Of a stretch of DNA of 64,000 nt, positions 1-10,646 are shown piece after piece (position 1 is the stretch's first letter; each line of letters opens with the position of its first letter). Source of the stretch: Sinotaia quadrata. Taxonomy: Eukaryota; Mollusca; Gastropoda; Architaenioglossa; Viviparidae. A model generated the notes under the pieces. The model did no database searches. It saw nothing but the letters and a program-made list of their open reading frames with translations, and was not told the origin of the DNA. The stretch lies in NCBI GenBank assembly GCA_028829895.1, contig CM054182.1, positions 14,218,001-14,282,000 on the forward strand, read 5' to 3'. The position numbers and the translations under genes were made by a program.

Positions 1-99
1 AGCGAGTGTCCCACGGAATTAGTTAGCAGTTCCGCGTGCACGCACTAAGGAATATAAACAACAGCTGTCTATTCCATCCTGCCTGTGCTAGAGTAACTA

Positions 100-448
100 G
101 ACTCTGTTTTAATCAGCCTCTCTGCTACCTACTAATCCAATCAGTCTTTGCTATTAGACTTTCAATCAGCCTCTGCTACCTACTAATCCAGTCAGTCTTT
201 GCTATTGGACTGTTTTAATCAGCCTCTGCTACCTACTAATCCAGTCAGTCTTTGCTATTAGACTGTTTTTACCAGCCTGTTCTGCTATAGACTAATCTAA
301 CTATATTCTTCTGCTAGACTCTTTTAATCAGCTTACTCTAAACCTAATTGACTCAACTTTTGTTGCTAGACACTCTTTTAGTCGGCCTATTCTGCTATAC
401 ACTAATCCAACCAGTCTTTGCTACTTGACTGTTTTAACCAGCCTGCTG
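100..448. repeat. Degenerate tandem repeat, unit about 53-60 bp
   Basis: Blocks resembling TTTTAATCAGCCTCTGCTAC followed by CTAATCCAGTCAGTCTTTGC recur about six times with growing divergence. Short open frames here are by-products of the repeat. Confidence 0.8.
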
Positions 449-458
449 TACTGTAATC

Positions 459-664
459 TATTAGAACAAGTCTGTTGTACTATAGACTATTAGAACAAGT
501 CTGTTGTACTATAGACTATTAGAACAAGTCTGTTGTACTATAGACTATTAGAACAAGTCTGTTGTACTATAGACTATTAGAACAAGTCTGTTGTACTATA
601 GACTATTAGAACAAGTCTGTTGTACTATAGACTATTAGAACAAGTCTGTTGTACTATAGACTAT
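459..664. repeat. Minisatellite, 29-bp unit, 7 copies
   Basis: The core TTAGAACAAGTCTGTTGTAC starts at 461, 490, 519, 548, 577, 606 and 635, an exact 29-bp step. Copies are essentially identical, so expansion or homogenisation is recent. From 665 to 885 the sequence is single-copy and I see no gene in it. Confidence 0.95.
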
Positions 665-888
665 TCCAAATAACCTTCCTTGCTCGGCATACTCCTGCCA
701 GTCTTCGGTGCTGCACGATATTTTTAACTTGTACTGCTGTATATTCATTCATCCACCATCAGCTGCTTCCAATGCGGGTTATAAACTTCTCAGTGTTCTC
801 TATTTCATTTGTGTCTGGTGTCTGGCTAAATGTGTTAGGTGTGTCTGGCTATAAGTATGATATGTTATATAGCTGCACGAATTTCATG

Positions 889-1030
889 TAATGTGATATA
901 CACAGCATGAAAGTCGTGTGTTTCAGGAGTTTATTACAGTCTGAATGTAATATGTCAAGTGTTATACACACAACATGAAAATCGTGTTTGTCAGGAGATG
1001 AATACAGTCTGAATGTAATATGTCATGTTT
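889..1030. repeat. 68-bp tandem duplication
   Basis: ACAGCATGAAAGTCGTG at 902 and ACAACATGAAAATCGTG at 970 head two adjacent 68-bp copies, each ending near CAGTCTGAATGTAATATGTC. Confidence 0.85.
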
Positions 1031-1039
1031 TATAAATTG

Positions 1040-1910
1040 TATAAATTTCGTACGTGAATCTTACACGACACGTGTAGAATGATATTTCATGCTAGGTAGA
1101 CTAGTGTTATATGTCACGGGTATAGCTGTTAGATTAATGTTGCATGTCAAGTGATTTTAGTTCGTTAGATTAATGTTACAAATTACGTGTAGAGCTTTGT
1201 AAACTGTTACGTATTTTGTGTATATCTATTGTGTATGTCATGAAGAGAGCTTTGTAGACTAATTTTACGTGTTTTGTATGTCATGAATAGAGCGTGTGTA
1301 GAATAATGTTACGTGTCTTGTTCAGAGCTATTTTGTATGTCATGAATAGAGCTTTTGTAGACTGTTACGTGTCTTGTGTAGAACTATTTTGTATGTCTTG
1401 AATAGAGCTTTGTAGACTGTTACGTGTCTTGTGCAGAACTATTTTGTATGTCCTGACTAGAGCTAAGTAGACAACTGTAATAGGTCGCATGCAGTGTTAT
1501 GTTCACTAATGCACATGCTACATACAGAGATATGTGTTGCGAATCATGAGTGGTGCTATTCACATAATGTTACAGGTAATGCATAGAACTTTATAATGTC
1601 ATGGGTAGGCTATACATATTAATGTTACATTTAATGTATAGAATTATGTATACTGTCATGCGTAGAGGTTTACAAATTAATATTACATGTAATGTATACT
1701 TAATGTCAGGGTTGAGCTAGACAGATTAAAGCTGCGTTACTTCTCATCTGTAGAACTATGCAGACTAATTTTACATGTCATGTGTAGACCTATTCAGATA
1801 AATGTCACATGTCATATACAGAGATTGTTATTACATCTTGTGCTATGTAGATTAATGTTTAACGTCTTGTATAAAATTATGTAAATTGTTGTTGCTTGTC
1901 TTGTTTAAGG
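1040..1910. repeat. Degenerate tandem repeat built on GTGTAGA / TTACGTGT
   Basis: Loose 55-70 bp units recombine the words TAGAGCTTTGTAGACTGTTA, GTGTCTTGTGTAGAACTATT and TTGTATGTCATGAATAGAGC. The period is clearest at 1250-1460 and blurs toward both sides. Confidence 0.7.
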
Positions 1911-2029
1911 CTACAACATTTTCTCACATAAAAACATTATGCTAACAGTTTCGGGGTCGTGATACATCAGCCCTTGACATTTTGTCTTAATAGTTGTAGT
2001 ACTACTAATGTTCATTAAAAAAAATAGAG

Positions 2030-2470
2030 ATAACTACTATTTTGAGTGTACAGTTACAGTTACTTGTGATATTATGTGTAAAAGTTCAGATACGTGTAGT
2101 ACTATGCGTACAGTAATGCTATATGCATGTTTACATAAACTTGTAATGCTATGTAGTATATACGAAGTTACATTTACGTGTAAGCTATGTATACAGCCAC
2201 ATCCGTACCATGCTTGTTTGGTATGTATTTACAGATCATGTCATGATGTTATATTTACAGACACTTGTAATGTTTTAATTACAGTAATCTACACATGTAT
2301 TGCTGTGAAGATATAGATTCATGCAATTATATATGTCCATATACAGATACGTGTAATGTTATATATATTTACTGATAACATGTGATGCGATGTTAGAGTG
2401 ACGTATATAGTGTCTTGCTACATGTACACTTATAGATAATTATCTGTTGTGTACACAATAGATACGTGTT
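2030..2470. repeat. Degenerate AT/GT-rich repeat
   Basis: Words such as GATACGTGTAATGTTATA recur irregularly between the preceding array and the next, and share vocabulary (ACGTGTA, ATGTTATA) with both. This looks like a decayed array edge. The open frame at 2008-2316 lies in this low-complexity sequence and matches no family I recognise. Confidence 0.55.
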
Positions 2471-2504
2471 AAACAATGCGTACCATTGCATGTACGTGAC
2501 TTAC

Positions 2505-2996
2505 CTGTGTACAGTCACAGACGTGTGTCTTACTGTCTCTATAGTTACTGATATGTGTCTTACTGTGTCTATAGTTACAGATATATGTCTTACTGTGTCT
2601 ATAGTTACTGAAATGTGTCTTACTGTGTCTATAGTTACTAACATGTGTCTTACTGTGTCTATAGTTACTAACATGTGTCTTACTGTGTCTATAGTTACTG
2701 ACATGTGTCTTACTGTATCTATATTTACAGATATGTGTCTTACTGTATCTATAGTTACTGATATGTGTCTTACTGTGTCTATGGTTACTGATATGTGTCG
2801 TACTCTGTCTATAGTTACTGATAATAATGTGTCTTACTGTGTCTATAGTTACATATATGTATCTTACTGTGTCTATAGTTACAGATATGTGTCTTACCTC
2901 TGTCTATAGTTACAGATATGTGTCTTACCTCTGTCTACAGTTACAGATATGTCTTACTTTTGTCTATAGTTACAGATATGTGTTTTACTGTGTTAC
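2505..2996. repeat. Minisatellite, 30-bp unit, about 16 copies
   Basis: Unit is close to TGTGTCTTACTGTGTCTATA plus GTTACTGATA. Thirty is a multiple of three, so the array stays open in a plus frame (2466-2909, 147 codons) and in a minus frame. Both are repeat-encoded and I do not call them genes. Single-base variants (GATA, AACA, GACA ends) mark subgroups of neighbouring copies. Confidence 0.95.
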
Positions 2997-2999
2997 ATA

Positions 3000-3330
3000 G
3001 AGTAATTATAAATTGCAAAAGAAAAAAATGATCAATGAAACTTAAAGAAGCAATTATATATAGCACAACCTTTAATTCAACCGTTTAAAATGCAATAAAG
3101 AGTAACATAAAATAAGAAAACAAAATATGAACAAATAGTAAACTCAACGTAACATGACACATCCTCGAGGAAAAATATGTACAAAGAAAATAGAAACAAA
3201 CAAAAAAATACCCCCAGCTATAAAAAAAATCATAACCAATGAAAAGCAACATAAACCATTTTAAAATAAAATTACGCTGCGTAAGACTTGCATATGGCAT
3301 TAATTGTGTGAAATTTTAAATATTATATTC
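3000..3330. other. AT-rich single-copy stretch
   Basis: A-rich sequence on the plus strand with no recognisable gene, RNA or transposon. A 71-codon minus frame at 3085-3300 is hydrophobic and aromatic-rich, as expected from translating T-rich DNA. Confidence 0.5.
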
Positions 3331-3600
3331 AGGTTGTGTCAGACATATATATTCTTCATGCTGTACAGGACTTACATACGACATTCGTAATATATAAGAT
3401 ATACATACAACTTGCATATGCAATTCATGTCGTGTAAGAATTACTTATCCCAAATTAGTCAAGTTGTGTAAGACTTACATATACTCTATATATATGTTGT
3501 GTAATACTTGCATATGGCATTAACGTTGTGTATATACAATATATAAGATTACATAATATTCGTGCTGAATTAGAAATGACATTCATGCATGTCTACGAAT
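3330..3600. repeat. Degenerate tandem repeat around GTTGTGTAAGACTTACATAT
   Basis: Variants of TTGTGTAAGACTTACATAT, TTGCATATGGCATTAA and ACATTCGTAATATATAAGAT alternate with no fixed period, consistent with an old decayed array. Confidence 0.55.
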
Positions 3601-3647
3601 GACGTAATAAAATTATACTAAACAAAGTAACATGCATGGTGCCTAGA

Positions 3648-3985
3648 GACTTCGTCTCAGACAAAATGCATTATACTTGTATACCGATATCCTTAGAGAT
3701 ACGGATCCTTATACCTTTGGCTCAGATAACACCACATTATACTTGTATACAGCTATTTTTAGAAACACAGATCCTTGCAACTTTGGCTCAGACAAAAATG
3801 CATAAAACTTGTATACAGATATTCTTACAGACACAGATCTGTATCACTTTGGCTCAGTCATATATAATCAGCAGCTTCAACTCATAATACTTGCCCATAG
3901 ATACTCTTAGAGACATGCACGGTACCTAATTGGTTTGGCTCAGACAAAAGTACATAATACCTATCCATAAATATACTTAAATTAC
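3648..3985. repeat. Minisatellite, unit about 74-80 bp, about 4 copies
   Basis: Each unit contains TTTGGCTCAGACAAAA, then TACTTGTATACAGATATTC and AGAGACACAGATCCTT. Copies are diverged. Confidence 0.8.
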
Positions 3986-3989
3986 AGGC

Positions 3990-4320
3990 TTGTTCCGGGC
4001 TTAACACGAGTTCCATTCTTCATGACGTTCATAGTTTGATGTATTTCAAGTCGGAATTTGCATATTAATGGTGTTCAGTAGTGAACGAGAGCCTGAGATG
4101 ACGTCAATTTTCTTTACCTTAGTGATGTCAGGTGGTGTACATCTGTGTACATCCACTTTGGATCCAGTTCTTCTGGCTTTGTAAATAATGAACTGATGTC
4201 ATTATGCTGGAATCGAGAGGGAGAAAAATGGGGCAGGGGTGGGGCCTTGTGGATTTATTGGTTGCCATATCACGAAATTGCTTTGCCTACTAATGACTTG
4301 TACTAATCAATAAACCAAAC
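3990..4320. other. Complex island with octamer and CRE-type motifs
   Basis: Non-repetitive sequence of higher complexity than its surroundings. It contains ATTTGCATATTAAT at 4056-4069 (POU octamer ATTTGCAT plus a TAAT core) and a palindromic CRE, TGACGTCA, at 4099-4106. No coding frame is convincing. It could be a regulatory or conserved non-coding element. That is inference, since short motifs also occur by chance. Confidence 0.4.
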
Positions 4321-4885
4321 ATGACTCTGTCACATAATGACCTATGTAGCCCACACCCACCCTTCCTCTAAAAATAGACTACATGTAAACCTACCTTCTA
4401 GAAAGGCTGACCCTTATCCTCAGGTTGGGAACATACCTGAATGTTCCAGACAACTCACTAAACTAACCAATCAATGTGCATCTCAGCCACTTGAACGAAT
4501 GTGCCAGAAACTCACCTGTAAATCATTAAATGCAACTGCACATTGAGACAACACATATTTTCACTCCCAGTGTTAAAGTACGAAAAAGGTCTTGTGTATT
4601 TTATGTATAATTATTGCGAAGAGCCCACAAAAATAATAAGATTCTGTACTTTATTAATTTTTTTCTCATTATTGTCACTTCTTACTTCATCTAATTACCT
4701 TGGTTAGCTGCCTGCGAACTTTGGTCTCAGAACCCTACTAGGAGCCTGGAAGATTGAATGTTTTTCGAAGAAAATAGATGTTTCCAAGCAAATACTGTTT
4801 TAGAAGTTCTATTGTTTGCAGGGACTTTTAAGTTCACATGATATAATCCCAGTTCTTCTTTTACTACTGATATTACTTCTACTTT
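4320..4885. other. Single-copy sequence, no gene recognised
   Basis: Mixed-composition DNA with a 69-codon plus frame at 4337-4546 that matches nothing I recognise. No transposon ends, tRNA or array seen. Confidence 0.4.
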
Positions 4886-5700
4886 TATGTCCCATAGTCC
4901 CCAACCTTGACCCTACCATTACATAGTTCCTAACCCTGACCCTACTCTTGCATCCTATAGTCCCCATCCTTGACCCTACCCTTACCATAGTCTCTAACCC
5001 TGACCCTACTCTTGCATCCTATAGTCCCCAGCCTTGACCCTACCTTTATCATAGTCCCTAACCCTGACCCTACTCTGGCATCCCATAGTCCCAAAACTTG
5101 GCCCTACCCTTACCATAGTCCCTAACCTTGACCCTACTCTTGCATCCCATAGTCCCCAACCTTGACCCTACCCTTACCATAGTCCCTAACCCTGACCCAA
5201 CTCTTGCATCCCATAGTTCCCATCCTTGACCTACCCTTACCATAGTATATAACCCTGACCCTACTCTTGCAACCCATAGTCCCTAATCTTGACCATACCC
5301 TTACCATAATCTCTAACCTGACCCTAAATCAACTCTTACATTCCATAATCCCTAGCCCTGATCCTACATCTACTCTTATATTCCATAGTCCCTAATCCTG
5401 ATCCTACATCTACTCTTATATTCCATAGTCCCTAATCCTGATCCTACATCTACTCTTATATTCCAAAGTCCCTAATCCTGATCCTACATCTACTCTTATA
5501 TTCCATAGTCCCTAACCCTGGCCCTATATCTACTCTTATATTCCATAGTCCCCAATCATGACTCTGCATCTACTTTTACATCCCATAGTCCCCAACCTTG
5601 ACCCTTACCTTTACCATAGTCTCTAACCCTGACCGTACATCTACTCTTACATCCCATAGTCCCCAACCTTGACCTTACCTTTACCATAGTCTTTAATGAC
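4886..5700. repeat. CCCTAA-like minisatellite, 30-64 bp units and a 40-bp subarray
   Basis: Half-units alternate CCATAGTCCCTAACCCTGAC and CCCATAGTCCCCAACCTTGA around CCCTACTCTTGCAT, giving a period near 60-64 bp. From about 5345 to 5560 a 40-bp form takes over (CCTAATCCTGATCCTACATC). The CCCTAACCCTGACCCT words resemble telomeric hexamers but never form a pure hexamer run. Confidence 0.9.
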
Positions 5701-6075
5701 CATACTGGTATTACACCTATTCGTACACTCATAGTTTCTGGATTTCTATTACTGAGATCCAGAAATAAGAAATCCTAGTATTTTTTTAAAATCTTTTCCT
5801 GTTTTGTTGTTATGTTGCTGTCAATCGTAGAGCAACAGTGGTGACTAGAGTAGTCCCGTTGGATTTGTTGTCAAATACCAGCACTTGCGAGGGTTGACGC
5901 GATCTATTCTTTATTTCAAAATCCCATCATGTTTTCACTTCTCTTTCCATAACTGCTTCTCTTGGTGCATCCATGCTCTTTTTGGTTCTTCTTTTCCTTA
6001 GTTCTCATGTAGATTTTTGTGTAGGATGTTTGTCATGCCATTGTGTCTTCTCATTTATTCGTTTCCACATATACT
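5701..6075. other. Single-copy sequence, no gene recognised
   Basis: T-rich, non-repetitive sequence between two arrays. No coding frame, RNA or transposon signature is visible. Confidence 0.4.
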
Positions 6076-6094
6076 AGAAATTATTAAACGCCAA

Positions 6095-6510
6095 ATACAC
6101 ATACATTTATAAAGGTCTCCACCCCACGCATACACAAAGTTATAAAGGTCTACATACCACGTCTACACAAAGTTATAAAGGTCTACATACCATGCCTACA
6201 CAAAGTTATAAAGATCTACATACCATGCCTACACAAAGTTATAAAGATCTACATACCATGCCTACACAAAATTATAAAGATCTACATACCACGACTATAC
6301 AGTTATAAAGGTCTACACAAAGTTATAACGGTCTCCACACCATCCCTACACAAAGTTATAAAGGTCTACATACCACGACTATACAGATGTAAATTTCTAC
6401 ACAAAGTTATAAAGATCTACATACAACGCCTATACAGTTATAAAGGTCTACACAACGTTAAGAACGTCTACACATCACGCCTACAAAAAATTATTAAGGC
6501 CTACAAACAA
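6095..6510. repeat. Minisatellite, 33-bp unit, about 12 copies
   Basis: Unit AAAGTTATAAAGGTCTACAT plus ACCATGCCTACAC. Central copies are near identical; edge copies have lost or gained segments. Confidence 0.9.
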
Positions 6511-6589
6511 CGCTAAACACAAAATATACGTAAACACGTGCGTAAGAATTATCTTCACCGTAGGTACACAGATAGATTATATAAAACAA

Positions 6590-7135
6590 TTTTTAAAAAG
6601 TTATTTAGAACGTCATGACAATGAACTTCGATCAAAGTCGCCCATCTTTCACAATACAGCTTGCAATCGCAGTTACCATCTGCACTGATGCTGTCGCCAT
6701 TTTTTCTGCCCTGCCCCCAATCAAATCTGAGATGGAAAAACGCCGCTTTTCATGACTGATTTTCAAATGGTGACGGGAGCACTTGTGGTAATTTTTTCTT
6801 CACGACCTTGCTCTTTTGCCATGTGCCAGCAGCAATCTTAATCATCAGGCCGCCTGTCACAGCCCATCAGGCCGAGGAGACCACGGAATCAAATTTGGCC
6901 GACCATTATTACGCCCACAAAGATCTGGCCTCGCCCGCCGTGTGCACGAGATTTCATTACGCGAGTCAAGTCGACAAGAGATGCAAGAGAAGTGAAGACA
7001 AAGTTCGCAAATTGTCGCCCTTTTTCACGCGCTTCTCTCCACTTTCTCGGCCGCCATCCACCGTCACATACCCCCCCCCTACCCCACCCCATGCAGAAGA
7101 AGGAAGATGAGGACGTGGGCGAGGAAACGGATGGG
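6590..7135. other. GC-richer complex island
   Basis: Non-repetitive sequence with a TCF/LEF-like GATCAAAG at 6632, a YY1-like CGCCATTTTT near 6696, and GC-rich blocks. A 100-codon plus frame (6808-7110) and frames in the other orientation all lack recognisable domains, so a conserved non-coding or exonic role cannot be told apart. It ends in a C7 run near 7072. Confidence 0.4.
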
Positions 7136-7159
7136 AGAAGGTGAATCTAAGTGGTCTAC

Positions 7160-7245
7160 TTGTCATTATAGAGAGTTTAGACTTAGCCATTATAGACAGT
7201 TTAGACTTAGTCACTATAGACAGTTTAGACTTAGTCATTATCACT
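7160..7245. repeat. Short 24-bp tandem repeat, 3-4 copies
   Basis: AGTTTAGACTTAGTCATTAT plus AGAC repeats, with single-base variants. Confidence 0.85.
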
Positions 7246-7374
7246 CAGCACTTAAATTATGGTAGCACTTCATTGCCATTTGGTCGAGAGTATGAAGTCA
7301 GTTATCCCACAAACGTCAAATTTTCTCTTCCTTCTGGGGTCACATTCTTCTTGTCTAATTATTTGTGAAAGTCC

Positions 7375-7976
7375 AGTATATTTAGTTAGTCTTTTAGAAC
7401 TTTGCGTGTGACAGTCCCAGTATATTTAAGTCTGTGTGTGACAGTCCCAGTAAATTTAGTCAGTCTGATAGAAGTATTTGTGATAGTCCCAGTAAATTTA
7501 GTCAGACTGACAAAAGTCTGTGTGACAGTCACATTAAATTTAGTCAGTCTGATAGAAGTCTGTGTGACAGTCCCAGTCAATTTAGTCAGACTGATAGAAG
7601 TCTGTGTGACAGTCCTAGTAAATTTAGTCAGACTGATAGAAGTCTCAGTGACAGTCCCAGCTAATTTAAGTCTGTGACAGTCCCACTAAATTTAGTCATA
7701 CTGATAGAAGTCTGTGTGACAGTGACAGTAAATTTAAGTTTGTGTGACAGTCCCAGTAAATTTAGTCCGACTGGTGTAAGTCTGGGTGACAGTCCTAGTA
7801 AATTTAGTCAGACTGATGGAAATCTGTGTGACAGTCTCAGTTAATTTAGTCCGACTGATGGAAGTCTGTGTGACAGTCCCAGTAAATTTTGTCAGACTGA
7901 TGGAAGTCTGTGTGACAGTCCCAGTAACTTTAGTCAGACTGATGGAAATATTTGTGTGACAGTCCCACTAAATTTA
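7375..7976. repeat. Minisatellite, 42-bp unit, about 14 copies
   Basis: Unit GTCTGTGTGACAGTCCCAGT then AAATTTAGTCAGACTGATAG and AA. The 42-bp step is exact at 7566, 7608 and 7650. Several partial units (about 30 bp) are mixed in. The open frames at 7386-7677 on both strands come from the unit length. Confidence 0.92.
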
Positions 7977-8250
7977 GTCAATCTCACATATATCTAGCTG
8001 TGACAGTGCCAGTAAATTTAGTCAATCTCACATATATCTAGCTGTGACAGTGACAGTAAATTTAGTCAATCTCACATATATCTAGCTGTGACAGTGCCAG
8101 TAAATTTAGTTAATCTCACATATATCTAGCTGTGACAGTGCCAGTAAATTTAGTCAATCTCACATATATCTAGCTGTGACAGTGCCAGTAAATTTAGTCA
8201 ATCTCACATATATCTAGCTGTGACAGTGCCAGTAAATTTAGTCAGACTGA
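7977..8250. repeat. Variant subarray, 44-bp unit, 6 copies
   Basis: GTCAATCTCACATATATCTA then GCTGTGACAGTGCCAGTAAA and TTTA, starting at 7977, 8021, 8065, 8109, 8153 and 8197. It shares GTGACAG...CAGTAAATTTAGTCA with the adjoining 42-bp array, so it is a homogenised derivative nested in that array. The 42-bp form resumes at about 8240 and ends near 8315. Confidence 0.95.
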
Positions 8251-8451
8251 TAGAAGTCTGTTTGATAGTCCCAGTAAATTTAGTCACTCCCCAAGAAGTC
8301 TGTGTATGATATATGACAGCTCTCTTACTACAACAATAACCACATTTTCAGTGCAGCTTGACCGGAGTCGAATTTGCGTTATTAGCACAATTCGCATATT
8401 GATGTTACACAAACAAATCTTGCATCATGGTTAATGATACTTTCTTCTCTT

Positions 8452-8571
8452 CATCTCTCGTTGTGTCTTGTAAAGAAATTACATCTCTCGTTGTGTCTTG
8501 TGAAGAAACGTCATCTCTCGTTGTGTCTTGTGAAGAAACGTCATCTGTCGTTGTGTCTTGTGAAGAAACTT
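8452..8571. repeat. Minisatellite, 30-bp unit, 4 copies
   Basis: CATCTCTCGTTGTGTCTTGT plus GAAGAAACGT, four exact steps of 30 bp. Confidence 0.95.
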
Positions 8572-8838
8572 AAAATGTCTCAAATCAAAACACCACTGCT
8601 AGGATTATTTTCTATGAACTGATCCTGTTACTGCGTAACTCCAGCCGTTAATTTATTAATATACTACTAAACTGTTAAAACAGCTAACACAGCAATCTGT
8701 ACTACATGTGTAAAATAATAGTTTTGTTTAATATACGTTAAAATTGTTATTGCTAATTTGTTATACAAATTGGAAGTAAGATTATAATGAGTTAAAGTTT
8801 GCTATACATGGATTGTCAGCCAGTGTCAGGACATTATC
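8572..8838. other. AT-rich spacer beside a hAT remnant
   Basis: Sequence downstream of the hAT stop codon in transposase orientation. I looked here for the second hAT end. CAGCCGTTA at 8642-8650 resembles the other end (CAGTGCCGTT) only with a 2-base gap, and no matching 8-bp duplication is visible. Confidence 0.4.
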
Positions 8839-9283
8839 TTACAAACATCGCTTTCGTGTTTTGCTCTCAGCAAAGTCTCTGATAATATCATAGAAATTCA
8901 AAGATTCCAACACATCTGATTCCATGCTCATGACAGACAGGCAGTTGAATCATCCTTGCATCATACGGCTTGTTCTTGATTAATTTAAGTTTTGAGAAAG
9001 AACGTTCACTGGTACAGTTTGTCACCATCATTGACAGAAACATTCTTATTGCAATTTCAACGTTTGTAAACGTCCATTCCTGTTGCTCATTCTTTATCAT
9101 GGAATAGATTATAGACAGAGTTGGCACAGATGTTTTTCCAAATGACACTGACATATAGTGTCCCAGTTGTTCACATTCTGAAATTAGTTCGTGCTGGTCA
9201 AGATCTTGAGGATAGAACTTTGTAAGTTTTTCACCGTGTGATGGTCAAGATCTTGAGGATAGAACTTTGCAAGCTTTTCACCG
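8839..9283 (-). pseudogene. hAT transposase C-terminal dimerisation domain (decayed)
   Basis: hAT transposases dimerise through a conserved C-terminal domain. Translation of the minus strand gives AKFYPQDLD, then an FTNVEIAIRMFLSMM helix and the hallmark SERSFSKLKLIKN (about 8980-9020). After a frameshift near 8970 it continues as MESDVLESLNFYDII and RDFAESK before a stop at 8839-8841. This is the usual ending of ZMYM1-like hAT proteins found in many animals. A 47-bp duplication (9196-9242 and 9243-9289) lies inside and would disrupt the frame. The active-site region is not in this piece. Confidence 0.85.
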
Positions 9284-9289
9284 TGTGAT
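9196..9289. repeat. 47-bp tandem duplication across a transposon junction
   Basis: Two copies of a 47-bp unit starting GGTCAAGATCTTGAGGATAG (9196 and 9243). Each ends in GTGTGAT, which includes the terminal bases of the inserted LTR-like element (its end is at 9284). The duplication therefore formed after that insertion. Confidence 0.9.
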
Positions 9290-9735
9290 GGGCACGCCAC
9301 TTAGTTAATGAAAATGATTTTTATTATTAATTAATTTTTCATAACTAATTACAAGTGATGAGAATATTTATTTATATAATTAATGATCCTCCAGCAGACA
9401 CTACTTGACTTCTTCACTTGGCAGATATTTTGGCGTTGTAAACGTTTTTCTCTATTCTGCAACATAAAACAATATTTATAGTCACATAATCTTTCCGTGA
9501 GTGGAAAAACATCTTACTAAAGGAGAAGATAAATCCAACTTTATATCTACATTTAGCAAGCCCCTATCCACCCTTTTTCTTCTCCAACATAAGATTGTCA
9601 ATATGTGTAAGAAGGTCAATAAATTTAACAATAAATTTATTAAATGAACAGTCAAATATACATATGACAATTACAGTGAAATAGATTACTTGACATCAAT
9701 ATTCCATGAACATGTGTTTGAAAAATTGTATGTAT

Positions 9736-9805
<70 letters not shown>

Positions 9806-10158
9806 TATAATTACAATTCAACAATAGACTCAATACAAATCGCATGTTAGTCCTATCAGAGAATATAAATGGAGTTATTAGAGGTAGGTAATTGTGATCT
9901 TTTATGTGACCTTCCACTCCAGATTCAAAAGTGATCAGAGAGTGGAATTTTCTAGAGTTAATTCTTTAATCTCAGCCCATTGGCTGATCTTATTATCATT
10001 GGATAATAGAAAACTACTCACCCAGCTTGCATTGTGTCAGCAATCTAGAATAGTCTTGCCTCAAGCTGTTTACTTCAACCCAGATATATTCTGACAATTT
10101 AGCAGTTTATATAATAATTTAAATTTTAAAATGGGAGAGGCAAATTTACTTTGTCACA
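9284..10158 (-). mobile_element. 875-bp LTR-like element (probable solo LTR) inside the hAT gene
   Basis: On the minus strand it begins TGTGACAAAGTAAATTTGCC and ends CCCATCACA, i.e. TG...CA termini with a short inverted repeat TGTGA/TCACA. Flanks are CAGTG and CGGTG, a 5-bp target duplication with one mismatch. Removing the element and one flank copy joins the surrounding transposase in frame (IAEYS then EKLAKFY). An AATAAA lies in the distal part (around 9640), as expected of LTRs. Its 5-prime segment matches 18629 and 20395; its 3-prime segment matches 28758-29165 and 48370-48734. No gag or pol sequence is seen. A DNA element with short inverted ends is the alternative. Confidence 0.75.
9739..9803. 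repeat. (AT)n microsatellite, about 65 bp
   Basis: Uninterrupted AT dinucleotides inside the LTR-like element, absent from the other copies seen, so it expanded after insertion or is specific to this copy. Confidence 0.97.
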
Positions 10159-10501
10159 CACTGTATTCTGCTATTTGTTCAATATTCAAATGGACCAGTT
10201 TGATTAAGAATGTAAATCTGCTTCTGATTTCTTCATAAGCATCTCCACGTTTGTTTATTTCAGTGATCAATGAGTGGATGATTTGCAAGTAGGCTTAGAA
10301 TTAGATTCTAAATTGTGTGCTCACAAGCCCCATATCCACAATAGTGTCATTTGCAGGACCTTCCAGAAATGTAATTCGCATATTTCTTTTAGTCATTCGT
10401 CTCTGGCTGTCATAGTACCCTGTGTTGTGAGTTTGTGTTTTAAGTTTATGTTCATATTCTTCAAAACAAAAAAAAAGTATTGTCTCTAAATGCATCAACA
10501 T
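10159..10501 (-). pseudogene. hAT transposase middle fragment
   Basis: The minus-strand frame from 10501 contains a basic RRMTKRNMR stretch then AND TIVD-like acidic residues. In a shifted frame it continues as HSLITEINKRGDAYEEIRSR and FTFL, which resembles the part of DUF4371/ZMYM1-like hAT transposases after the catalytic core (a hydrophobic IIDSL...R-DAY--I---F-FL pattern). It stops at the insertion at 10158 and resumes beyond 9284. There is at least one frameshift and a stop between the two parts. Confidence 0.7.
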
Positions 10502-10646
10502 AAAGCTTCAGTGACTAAATCAGACTGACCGTGACTTGATAAATCTATGTTGCCGTTTGTAGAGTCTTTAAGGGACAAGTCAATTGTAACCTCTGCAATT
10601 CATCTCCATACACGCGTTGAATCCTATTATAAGCAGACTCTTTATG

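Noticed and set aside
459..664. CRISPR-like regular repeats
   Set aside because: The repeats are contiguous with no unique spacers, and the genome is clearly animal. The same holds for the other regular arrays.
2466..2909. 147-codon plus-strand frame and 67-codon antiparallel frame
   Set aside because: Both translate a 30-bp tandem unit. The length is a multiple of three, so openness needs no selection.
4886..5700. True telomeric repeat
   Set aside because: CCCTAA words never occur in a pure hexamer run; the period is 30-64 bp.
8642..8650. CAGCCGTTA as the missing left hAT end
   Set aside because: It needs a 2-base gap to match CAGTGCCGTT, lacks the hairpin seen at the other end, and has no matching 8-bp duplication.
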